The notes beneath the pieces were generated by a model that saw only the letters and a program-made list of their open reading frames with translations, was not told the DNA's origin and did not search any database. Source: Mangifera indica (lineage: Eukaryota; Streptophyta; Magnoliopsida; Sapindales; Anacardiaceae). From it: a stretch of 64,000 nt of DNA. The stretch lies in the NCBI RefSeq assembly GCF_011075055.1, contig NC_058145.1:6543228-6607227 (forward strand), read 5' to 3'. Below are positions 36,300 to 47,574 of this stretch, in pieces. Within the stretch, counting starts at the first letter, position 1. Every line of letters begins with the position of its first letter. Made by a program: the position numbers and the translations under genes.

Positions 36300-36970
36300 A
36301 CCAGTATGTAGATTTGTTGATGGCACTACTGTATCGGTACTAGCACAATCAGTAGGCCATCGCCCAATAAAATTGGGCTACAACCAACACATTTTTTGTA
36401 GAGCTCTTCTAGTCTGAGTATGACAAGTTGTGTGAAAGCTTGTTGTCTTAATACGAGTACCTTGAGCTTTTTACAAAGATGGTAAAGACAGATTATACCT
36501 CTAGATTATTTTATGACCATGAGGCGTGGTCGATCAAATCTTGTATATGCATATGGGTTATTATTATTTATTTATATACTTAACCTGTCTCTATTATAAT
36601 TTATCAATGTTTGCATGTTTTCATACCCTTAAACTTTGATTATGCATACTTGGTCACCAAGGTCATTGATTTACAAACATAAACGATAATAGTATACAAC
36701 TTATAAAAGATGTATACAGACAACCTAGATAGGTTTGTGTCTTAGATGCTACCATATATGAGTTATATTCTAACATTACTGGTGGCAAAAATTTTTCGGT
36801 CAATCGCCCAGAGGACACCATGGTATTATTAGTTAGTATTGTGCTGAGAGGAGGATATCCCTCAGTAGGGCACTAGCTTTAGTGATCGTAATATTTTTAT
36901 GTTATGCTTCATCAAGTGTATGATGCTTAGGCAGAGTTTGGATTTCCCTCATGAGTCCTCCAATTCATGC
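36300..36970 (+). pseudogene. Ulp1/C48-like protease remnant of M2
   Basis: The translation near 36310-36540 has DLLMALLYRY, SEYDKLCESLLS and KMVKTDYTSRLFYDHEAWSI, resembling the region before the protease core in DUF1985/Ulp1 proteins. Near 36870-36945, PQ*GTSFSDRNIFMLCFIKC aligns with the family Q(x)nGDCGIF block, so the catalytic DCG appears as DRN. Stops are frequent. The His box is not clear. The call rests on motif order and the DUF1985 partner. Confidence 0.5.
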
Positions 36971-37115
36971 GCAGGTGTCTAGTCACAAAGTTATATTTCC
37001 ATTGCATCGAATAAATTGTGTATTATACATGTGGCTAGGAATTTGTATTTAGGTTACGTATATGTTTATTTATGATTTGTACATGTTTGATTTGTGATAT
37101 TTATGACTTTGTATA

Positions 37116-38689
37116 CGTTAGGGTAGGTGCCTTAGAGCTAAATGAATTTTCCATTTGTGGAAGTAATTTTTATTTTAATCATTAATAAAAGGATTAGTTG
37201 TTATTCTATTAATATGTTGTTTATTTATATGATAATACAAATAACATACCCTTAGAATAGTGAAACTATGATGAGAGGATTGGACGACTGATCGTGAAAA
37301 CCCTATATACACATTAAGTGACCATTTTAAAAATGTTTGTGATCTTGATATTGTAATGAATAAGGGTATGTGCAATGATGATGAGATTATTATAGTGTTA
37401 AGTAACCCCACCAAAAGTGACGATAATTCTCACATGTCGAAGCTATTATAGATAGTTTGGTGCCATATATAGGTGTATGTTACAAACATGTTCATCGGAA
37501 TGACCTAACCAGATGATATCTATACGGATGGTTACTCTAGTGTCTATCAAATAAATCCTCTTAATATCGCGGATGCATGTGACCTTTTGACTTGAGATTA
37601 CCAAACAATATTTTTTAATGATTGGTATGGTTTGACACTATCTAACGTGCCACCATAATTAGGATAACTATAAAGATAGTAATTGGTCATATCTTGAGAT
37701 ATAGAGGCTATGATTGATAGATAAAGAATTTATCACTCTTGAGTATAAGAGAAGATATCTCACATGAGAATATTGAAAGACATTTATGACTGCTTGAATC
37801 TATGGTCGTAGGAGGATGAGGTTATAGTTTAAACCATGTTAGCCATTAATGTATATCAGTTCACATCGAAGAATCACTGAGATAGACAAATTTCTATGTC
37901 TTAGTCTTAAGAGATAATTGTTGATGAAATGAGTGAATTATATGTAATTATGATGTTGTAAAAAGGCTTAGGAGATGTTCGTTGACACTTTATCGTCCTG
38001 GTGGCCATGATGCTTTGCTAAAGGTCAATCTTGGTCTGTGTTTGGATTCACCCTGAATCTGAATACTATCAGTTTGATAGAGAGCTTATAGGTCACACGT
38101 ATGAAAGAATTGAATCAAACTCAGAGGAGTGGATAGTTTGTTGATAATTTTGGTGTTTAAGGTTGAGAGAGGCCATAAATGGATGGGGTTTGCCCAAAGG
38201 GTTGAGGGGATGTGGTTTGATCATGCCTTGACAAAATGCCAACTGTGTACTTGAAGTGATGGTGTTGGCCATGCAATGTATGATACCTACTAGCAATATG
38301 TAATACATGGCCTTATTGTTTGACACACATTTATGTGTCAATTGTGCCAATAAGGTCATATTGGCTGGTACACAAATGTGTGCTAGCTGTGTAAGGCTTG
38401 CCTATGTCGACTAACACACTTATATGTGCCATTTGTGCAAATGGCCTTAAGATATGCCAATTTTGCATTTATACATGCCAGTCAAGCATGAGTGTTTGGA
38501 GTGTCATGTGCAATATATTCAGTCTCTGTAGTAGAGCTAGTTGTGGTTGATTATTTAGAACTCTTTCAACTAATTGTACTCCTATTACAAATAAAAAAAC
38601 CTTGATATAGATTTTCTATCGTCAACATTTGATTGAAAAATCAAAATTTGAGTATTCCTAAATGTTTAACTCTAAACATGTAACACCCC
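37116..38689 (+). repeat. Copia-type LTR B
   Basis: Starts (CG)TTAGGGTAGGTGCCTTAGAGC and shares long blocks with LTR C (51073 on), such as GTGCCACCATAATT and GTATAGAAAAGATATCTCACATGAG-like stretches, and the start with LTR A in inverted orientation. It ends near CTCTAAACA at about 38689, where a TGTAACACCCC sequence of the next element begins. No internal region is attached, so it looks like a solo or truncated LTR. Confidence 0.65.
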
Positions 38690-41600
38690 TTTCCAAAAGT
38701 ACTTCCCCAACTGATCTAGAGGGGTGGTGTCCTTAATAGGTAGGAAGTGTGTTGTCTTAGTTAACCTGTCAACTATCACTTAGAGTGCATTATAACCACC
38801 TTAAGTCTTCGGGAGTCTAACTATAAAATCCATGGAAATATGCCCCCACTTCCACTCAGGAACACTCAAAGGTTGAAGTAAACTTGATGGTCTTTGATGG
38901 TTCGCCTTAATCTGCTAGCATATGAGGCACTTTGCAACGTGCTCAATTACATCTCTTTTCATGCTAGGCCATCAAAAACTCCTCCTTAAATCATGATAAA
39001 TCTTTACCTCTAGGTAGGATAATGTAAAAAGAGTTATGCGTTTCCACTAGAATTCTTTGTTTGAGCTCACCTTCCACCAAAGACATGTATACTCTATTTC
39101 TGAACTTGAGGACACCATATATCACTCTAAATTTTAGCTTAATGTTACCTAAGGCTCTCTAAACTTTGTTCTTACAACAATCATCTTGACCTTAAGCTAC
39201 CTTGACGTTTTTCATCAAAGTGGACTTAATTTCTAGTCATGCTAGAACCCTAGTCACTGAATCTGCTCTTGATCCAGGTTTGTTTGAATCTCTTAGTCAC
39301 TAATCATCTTGACAATTCTTTTGCTAAAGGTATCTGCAAACATGCTAACTTTACTTGGGTGGTACTTAATGTCAATCATAGTCTTTCACTAACTTCAGCC
39401 ATCTCCTCTATCCCATGTTAAACTTTTTTTGAGTGAAAACGTAGTTGAGACTTTTATGATCGATGTACGTATTGCATCTTACCCTATATAAGTAGTGTCT
39501 CCAAAACTTTTCTCACATGAATTTGTCTACTGGAATTGAGTTTCTTTCTTCGTGAGAGCTGTGAGAGATCTAGCTAACTTTATGAATCCTTGAACAAATT
39601 ACCGATAATATTTTGTTAAGCCCAAAAAAATGTGAACCTTTTTGACTATCTTTGGCCTCTGCCAATCAATTACTGCCTCGATCTTACTTAAGTTCATTGA
39701 TATCCCCTCTGTTGATGCTACATGCCTTAAGATAGTTTCTCGATCGAGCCAAAAATTCATACGTTGTGATTTAACATACAATAATTTCTCTCTTAACCTA
39801 TGCAGTGTAATTATCAAGTATTGGTCGTGTTCTTCTTGATTTCTAAAATACACTAAGATGTCATCTATGAAAACCACTCATGGAATACTTTGTTCATCAA
39901 ATCCATAAACACTACGAGGGTTCGTTAGTCTGAATGATATTATAACAAACTTAAAATGTCCATACCTTATCTAGAAAGCTATTTTGGGAATATCTTACTC
40001 AGTTACTCTTACCTAGTGATAACTGAATCTCAAATCTACCTTTGAGAATACCACTAAAACTTTTAGCTAGTTGAACAAATCATCAGTTCTGGGCAATGGA
40101 TACTTGTTCTTAATGGTCACCTTGTTAAGCTTTCGGTAATCAATGTACATTCTCATGGATCCATCATTCTTAGTCAAATGAACCTATTCTCTAACAATTC
40201 ATAAAGCTGCTTCTTTAACTCTTGTAGCTTAGTTGGGGGTATTCTATAAGATGTCTTGGAAATGGGTGTTATGCCTGGTGTTAATTTAATGCTAAATTTA
40301 ACCTCTTATTTAGGAGCTAGACTTGATAACTCCTTCGGGAAAACATCTGGGAACTCCTAAACTATTGGCGTTTACTCTATAATTGGGTCTAATTTTGCTT
40401 TACTGATTGCATGAGCTTGAAAGCCTGTGCACCCCTTACTTTATAACTTTTTTACTTTTATGGCATTGACTAATAGGTTCTTGACATGTCTTTCATCGAA
40501 CTCAAACTGATCTCTATTTCTTAGGCTAAACTAGAACTTTTTATGTTGATAGCTCTATTCCTCTCTATAAAGTCCATTATAATGATAATGTCAAAGTCTA
40601 GCATCTCAAACGCTATCAAGTCCATGAAGAGTTATCTACCCTGGATGTCAATGTTTGCTCTAACATCATTTCCTTATTGAATACTTTCCCTCTATCTGGT
40701 AACTTTATTTTAATCCTTTCAGTCACCTTAATGGTTATACTTCTCGTTTGTCTACCAAACTTCTAGTTATGAATCAATGTGTAGTAGCACAAACAATTAA
40801 AATGTAAATAGGAGTATTAAAGAAAAAAAATTGACAAGTGACTATTGCCAAGTTAGTCTCTATTGGCCACTAGGTGATGGTGAAGATTCTAGCAATAGTC
40901 CTATTAATTGGCTACTTGATTTAAGTTAGGGACATTAGACACGCTCTGATAATGTGTCTTGGTTGATGACAACGATAATAGATTACCTATTCTATCAAGC
41001 ATTCCCCCCTATGATGTTTATTGCACTTTTAGCAAGCTAAAATCTTTGAAACTCTCTGTTTCTTATTACTCCTCCAGCCCTTCTTGTTACCTCTGACCTA
41101 AAAGGGCTTTTTCCCCTTTTTCTCTGAGGAATGACCTCTTTGGATAGAGGCATTGCTACTACTCACTTGCTGTAATGGCATTAGCATTGGAAACAAGGAT
41201 GATAAAGGCACTTTTTGGGTAGAACTCTAACCATACATCTTCTTAACGAATACCCTTAGCCTTAATGCTCTGTTAAGAGCCTTACCATATGTTTGGGATG
41301 GTTGTGCTCTTGCCATGACTTCTCGGGCTATAGTTGGATCAAGCTTATAGATGAATTTCATAATCCATTTCCTCTTAGTGTTGGTTATTTATGTGGCTTA
41401 CCTTACTAAATGATTAAATTTGGTTGAGTACTTCCTTACTATGTTTGTACGCTAAGTCAATGTGAGGAACTCCTAAGCTTTAATACAAGTCACATCTATT
41501 CTTTATATTCTACCTCAATTCTCTTTTTGAACTTGGACCAGGATATTTCTACGGTCTGGGTCATCTTTTTTACCAAGTTCCTCTATATCTTAGCATTGGA

Positions 41601-42171
41601 CTTTAAAAAGTAGGTGGCATATCTAACCCTCTCCTAATCAGTCATATCAAACAAGACTATAACATTCTCTATTGATTTAAGCTACTCCTCAACTGTGATT
41701 AGATCCTTGGCACTATCAAATTTCTAAGGTTGGTGTATGCTGGGTAGGTTATGGATAAGATACAACTAGGTCTTGGTTTAAGTTATCATTGTTGGTATTA
41801 TGGGTGCTAAAGTCACCTCTACTAATCTCTATGCTTGTAGTGGGGGCATAGGTGTTGACTTACTGACCTGAGTTGGAGCACTTCCTTGTTCCTTAAACAT
41901 CTAATTGAAGATATTTTTGACATCTTGAGCACTTAAAACTAGGTAGGGAGCCAGAGGTGCTTCCCTCTCATTTGGCTCCTCTAAGGGCTTTTTACTTGTG
42001 TATTTCGGGTGTTTGTTCAAGTTCTTCTCATTTTCCTGAAAACTCACTTGTTACTCTCTATAATAACTTAACAGGTATATATAAACTATACTTACAATGA
42101 TCGGCTGCAGGCGTGATCAACGTGGTCTAAGAGGCTTGTAACACTCCCAAAATCTTGCTCTGATACCAACT
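38690..42171 (-). mobile_element. Gypsy chromovirus G2, internal region
   Basis: Sister copy of G1 on the minus strand. Integrase remnants lie at 38700-39400, RT at about 39500-40300 (DILVYF near 39860), protease at about 40450-40800, zinc knuckle near 41010 and gag at 41215-42050. RNase H is largely deleted, with about 230 bp missing near 39500 relative to G1 (6420-6650). The 3' end is lost inside the integrase at about 38705. All frames are broken. Confidence 0.83.
42157..42168 (-). other. Perfect initiator-tRNA-Met primer binding site of G2
   Basis: On the minus strand it reads TGGTATCAGAGC, exactly the plant tRNA-iMet site, three bases inside the LTR end at 42172. Confidence 0.88.
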
Positions 42172-44330
42172 TGTAATACTTCCTTCAGAAGTATTACCTT
42201 CCAAAGGAAAGTGCTACTTAAATTGACTACTTAAGCATTTCATTCAAAAAAACATAAAATACAATTAATTTTTGAATAAAACTTCTTTATTAAGACAGTT
42301 GAAAAAGAACATGAATACCCTTTAAAATAATAACTGATGTTAGAAAACATGAAGAGATTTTCATGAAACCAAAACAATTAAAAACATGAAGTCTAGCATA
42401 GTACTAGCATAAATTGAAAGTAAAGTAAATAAAGATTTAGTAAATAACCTCTATGCCCTTTGCTCACCATTAGTCTTACAACCATCAAGATCACCTATAC
42501 CTACACACATAAAACTAAAATGATGAATGGTAAAACATTCAGTAAGTAGTAGACTCTAACTAGTATATTTTTTGAATTCCCCTAAATGCCCTATCATTTG
42601 AAGTTTGCATTAAACTTCTTGTTGAATGATGATGACTTTAGTTATTTAATTGGTGCTTTTACTTTACTTTAGGGTTTACTAGGATATATATCTTTCTCTT
42701 AGGTCAAATTGTGTTTTTGTTTGGTTATTAAGGAACGACTCTCTCGGATTCCTATCTAGTGTGACATTACTAAACTTGGTAGAAACATCTATATTTGGAG
42801 GCTAAACTGAGATTGTAAACTGAGTTGATCAGTCTAGATCGAATACAAGGATTTGACACCTTAGTTATGTAAGTGATTTCTTAGGTTCCCAACTCCACTA
42901 TATTTTAACCAAGCTCTACTGTGAGTAGTACCTGCTATAGGTTTGGTGTTGGGAAGGATTACTCATAGTACCCCCTTGTAACGATCTTAAAATGATTAGC
43001 ATGCTTACATCTCTTTAGCTTCCACCTAACAAATAGTCTTTAACTGGTTGGCACAAGAGGTACTACTGCATACTCTAAAAACTTAATCTATCCCTCAGGA
43101 TGACCATTTTCTTTCTAGCCTAGTTTCTTAGTTAAATTCTCTTTTTGCCCTATACGTATGAGCATATGCCAAGTTATTGTTCACACGTGACTTTTACTCA
43201 AACTTTATTATTTATGGACACATGGTCATGTATCTCTTATGGACATGGTTGTGTATCCTTTAGTTGTTTGCTTATTGCTCTTGTTTAATTTCATCTCAAC
43301 TGTACCTCTTTATAAGAGTAATTCAATAAATTCCCATCTTATTTGATCGTGCTAAGACTATGTACATAATGCTCACATGTAATAGATAACTACTATTTGG
43401 TGGACAATGTCCGGTTGTTACTAGAATGCTAAGGAAACCTGTTAGAAATCAAAGACTTACATACACAGGTGTGTGTCTCATACCACACGACTGTGTGACA
43501 TACCCATAAAGCCAACTGAGAACCCTAATTTAGTTGTTTCAAGTTTGGTTTCATGCATTCACATACTTGGTCTAACATGGTTCACCCTTTAAGGAACAAA
43601 GATCTCATACATAATCACTTATTACACAACACATATTAAGAAAACCAATCTTTCTAATGAACTTCGTTGACTCAAATGCATATCATCATGTAAACTACCT
43701 CATAAGCATGTGATCATCATAACCAAATGAGCATTACATGTTTAACTCATATAAAATCAATTTAATCCATTTTCTTTGCACCAAAACAATTAGCAACATC
43801 CAAACAATCAATATAAAAATCATTACGTGTGATATATCATAACATTCTTGGATTTAGGCATATATATGTGTGTGTGTAACGAATCATCACACAATCAAGA
43901 ATGAAACTATATACGAAGGAAACTAGGCCTCTTTCTCTTTAGTTTCCTCGCCACCATGTCATTAGAGAGAGCTCGTTGAAGACATTACACGATTGCTAAG
44001 ATATCATACTCTCTTGCTCTCTTACTTTTTTAGGGTTTTAAGTGATTTAGGGCTTTGAAATATGTCCCCCAAATCACCACAATTCACCAATTTATAAACC
44101 AATTTTGTGCCTAGACACACGGGTGTGTGTCAAGACATATATGATCGTGTGTCACTTATAAATTAATATTGTACTGAATTAGCTTCTCCAGTTAACGTGG
44201 CAAGGACATACATGTGTGGCCTTCCCCATACACGGTCGTGTGTTAGCCTAAAGTCAACTTTTGACTTTTTCTCTCTTGTTGACTCATATGAAAGACTAAA
44301 TTACCCTTGAGGCACAGTCGTGGGTGTTAT
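42172..44330 (-). repeat. 5' LTR of gypsy G2
   Basis: On the plus strand it runs from TGTAATACTTCC to GTGGGTGTTA at about 44330, 2.16 kb. It is collinear with the G1 LTR apart from the copia-type insertion in G1. It contains several ACACG/CGTGT near-palindromes (43150-43260, 43470, 44115-44245) and a TATATATGTGTGTGTG microsatellite near 43861. Confidence 0.82.
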
Positions 44331-45300
44331 GGAACACCCATAACTTAGAATAAGATCCTTAGTTCTTCTTAAGTACTTAAAGATTGATTTCACAATTAAC
44401 CAACATTTCTCCCTTGGATTGGCTTGGTATCTTCTCGTAACACTTACAACAAATGTTATATCAGGTCTTACACATAGCATTGCATACATGAGTCCGCCTA
44501 TAGTCGAAACATAAGACACATTATGCATTTGGTATTGGTCTTTATCGATCTTTAGATCCATATCTTTAGAAAAATGAAGACCATGAGTAAAAGGTAAAAG
44601 TTCTCTCTTCGAGTTTTCCATGTTGAACCTTTCCAAAAAATTTTTTGTGTACAACTTTTGAGATAATCCAATTATCTTTTTTTTTTTTTTTTTTTTATAG
44701 TTATGAATTCCAAGGATATAGGTCACATCTCTTAAGTCTTCTATTGAAAGGGTTTTGGACAATCAAATTTTAATCTTATTCATCATGCTAATGTCATTAC
44801 CTATTAATAATATGTCATCTACATATAATATGAGAAATGTAATGACATGATCTCTAACCCATTTGTAAACACAAGGTTCATCTTGATTCTTTTTAAAACC
44901 AAATGATTTGATTGTTTTATCAAATCAAATGTTCTAGCTTCTAAAAACTTACTTCAATCCATAAATAGATTAATACAACTTGCATACTTTATGTCTTCTG
45001 ACAACAGATAAAAAACCTATGGGTTGTTCAATATGTATGTTTTCCTCAATGAATCTATTAAGAAACGTGGTATTGATATCTATTTGCCAAATTTCATAAT
45101 CATGGTACACTGTGATAACTTGTATTATCCGAATGGTTTTAATTATAGCCACGAGCGAAAAAGGTCCCTCATAATCAAACCTTGTCTCTAAGTATAGGCA
45201 AAAAACGTACAAGTTTATAGAAAAAAGAAGAAAGAGCTTCAAATAAACAACCTTTTCCTCTAGAACAAGAACAAGAATAAGACCCACTGCCTCTAGCATA
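44331..45300 (-). pseudogene. Copia RT fragment (CP1)
   Basis: Minus-strand translation at 45299-44970 has the RT start (VITVYHDYEIWQIDINTTFLN, PIGF). 44762-44340 has DLRDVTYILGI, then a Lys run, IIGLSQKLYTKNFLERFNM, GGLMYAMLCVRPDI and KSIFKYLRRTKD. These are Ty1/copia RT landmarks. The catalytic YVDD region (near 44800) is represented by YVDDILL-like sequence on the minus strand. The piece begins exactly where the G2 LTR ends and has no LTR of its own here. Confidence 0.8.
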
Positions 45301-46247
45301 AGATAATGAAGATCAATTTGAGATGCCTCATGTCCAAGTAAGTGAAATCCTAGAGTCTAACTCTCAACCAAAAAAGAGATGTAGACTGGATGATGAATCT
45401 AAGGGAACCATTCAAGGATAACTTACTAACATGATGAGCTTCATAGGTAAGGGATTTTAGGTACTCCATCTCAACATGAAAGAGATTCATATAAGGCTTA
45501 GTAGGTAAGAAGAGAGGATGAATGGTATGAGTACTATGGTTACTACTATAGATGCGTATCACTCGATGTTTCTTCAATATCAAAAGGAAATCTACTAAAG
45601 GCAAGAGTAGATTTTACATAAGTAAGATCAGATCATCAAAGAATAAGCTTACTTTCAGCAAAAGCTTTGAGAATAGGTGGAGAAATACCATCGATCTTGC
45701 ATTCATATCATAACTCATGTTTTTCTTGCATTTTTTTTTAGGCATATCATCAACTTTCTTGACTCATATTCTTATAGTCAGTTTTTGTCTAAACTTTAGA
45801 TGATTGTCTTTGATCTCGGTTTTTAATTTATCTTGATGACTACTATGTTTAGGTTTTGCTTCAGTCTTGTTAGATATAACTCGTTTGTGTACGTTCGGTG
45901 AATATAAATGTTAACGCTTGATGCATATTTTGATAATTTGTTTATGCTTATATAACTCATTTGTTGATACTTATTGATATTTAATGGATAAATTTGCTTA
46001 TATATCTCATTATATTGTCTTTTTTATTGTTAAAAAGAAAGAGGAGAAAAAGATAAAATAAAGGGAACTATGTCAAAAGTTTTTTGAAACTTATTAACAA
46101 TTCATATTGGTAAATGAGTGTAAAAGAAAATGGGAGCTTACGAGCTTTTAAAAAGGGAGAGGCATAAATAATTTTTGAAAAATTGATATGAATTTTTGAA
46201 ATTTGACTTAGAAATATTTTGATCTTAACTTAATTTTTCTCATTAAT
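45301..46247 (+). other. Unassigned retroelement-derived sequence before a copia PPT
   Basis: No domain is recognisable. Because it ends in a polypurine tract followed by an LTR, at least 45750-46247 should be the 3' internal end of a plus-strand copia element. The small minus-strand frame at 45350-45604 has no support. Confidence 0.4.
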
Positions 46248-47473
46248 AAAAAAAAAAGGGAGATTGTGGACTTTTAAGTGTTTTGATGATGATAAAAACG
46301 AAAGTTAAAATTGCTAACAAGTGTATAGAATATGTTGAAACATTACAAGTTGGAGAAAGTGTAAACAATGCAAGAATTGAATGAGGAACGACTGGTAGTC
46401 AAGGATGAACAATTGGTACTAGGGAAATTTTCTCTCGGTAGATAAGTCGTTCATTACTCCTTTGTCAAGTTGGTAATACTTTTAGAATTCCAGATCAATT
46501 CCATTTGGTCTGGAATGATTGGTACTAATTTTGTACTGATCATTCGAAACCAATTATATGCATGGAACAAGATGATTACTTGGCACACTACTCACTTGTT
46601 TTAAAGTCAGTTTGGTCAAAGTCAAGAATCAACCAACCAAAAGTCAACAAAAGTGTATCAACCACTTATACAAGCATACCAACCGTTCATAGTGCAAATG
46701 TTACTCGGTATGAAAGTCATTACTTATCTCGTTAACCTTCGTATGAGTTTTTAGAACAAGGACAATAGAGCACGAACAATTAGTATATCAAGTTGTATTG
46801 AATGGTACTAGATGATAGGAGCATTTATTGTTGACTATTGGGAGCTTTGATCAAGGCTAATCCTTTGCCAATATTGGCAGTACTGACCGTTTTAGAGAGA
46901 TGTATTGACCATTCAAGTGTAATTTTTACAGAACGACATCTTTTTCGAATGTCAACAGATATAATTTCAACTCCAACGACTGTATTAAGTTTTAAGTTAC
47001 ATTTTTCCTATAAATTAAGCAAAATTCAAGTAAAGAAAGGTTAATGAAACTTATTGTGCAAATTATAAGCTATTCGTTCTCATTACTCTTGTATACTTTG
47101 TCTCACTAAGCTCACATTCTAATCTTTGAGAGACCCAAGTGTGCTTTAATTGTATTTCTAGCCTTTGTGAGGCATTATACACTCAAATCATTATACTTAA
47201 AACATTGTGGGAGAAATCCTATATCAATTATTGTTTGTGGATGAAATCCTAGAGAAACTAAGTGTAAAGATTATTGAATTCATAGTGGAACTCTAAGATG
47301 GTTTGCTTGGAGAGGTGTATGTATGAGGCTTACAAGAGAAAACTCCGAACCACTCTAAACTGAGACTTTATAAACTTTACTATTTTATTTGTGCATTTGG
47401 TTATTAATTGTTTGTGTGTTTTGTTTGAGTGTATTAAATTTTTTAGAACCTATTCACCTTCTTTCTAAGTTCA
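46248..47473 (+). mobile_element. Copia 3' LTR with polypurine tract
   Basis: 46248-46264 reads A10-GGGAGAT, the polypurine tract. The LTR starts TGTGGACTTTTAAGTG at 46265, a start common in plant copia elements (GGGAGATTGTTGGACTTT type). It ends near CCTATTCACCTTCTTTCTAAGTTCA at about 47473, again typical of that group. The frame at 46838-47044 lies inside the LTR and is not a gene. Confidence 0.68.
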
Positions 47474-47574
47474 TTTTTCCATTTTATAAGGGTTTTTAGT
47501 TCCCGAAAATAACTTTTACCAAAGGAATTTGCTTGTTCTTGAGCTTTTTCACCTACCTATTTGAAATCTAACCC

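Larger units (their letters stand above)
31217..36970 (+). mobile_element. DUF1985/Ulp1-type Mutator-like transposon copy M2
   Basis: It starts GGGAAATCAAATTAAATT (31217), followed by terminal sequence shared with M1 in inverted orientation, an array of about 60-bp repeats (31970-32360), DUF1985-like exons (32700-34113 with an insertion, 34213-34353, 34436 on), a Thr/Pro-rich region with a triplicated exon (35014-35420) and a C48/Ulp1-like end (36300-36970). The 3' terminal repeat is not visible. LTR B starts at 37116 and probably removed or separated it. Plant MULEs carrying DUF1985 plus Ulp1 are known (KI-MULE type); no MURA transposase is visible here, so M2 looks non-autonomous. Confidence 0.7.

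Noticed and set aside
38093..38359. Minus-strand frame of 88 codons
   Set aside because: It lies within LTR B and has no family resemblance.
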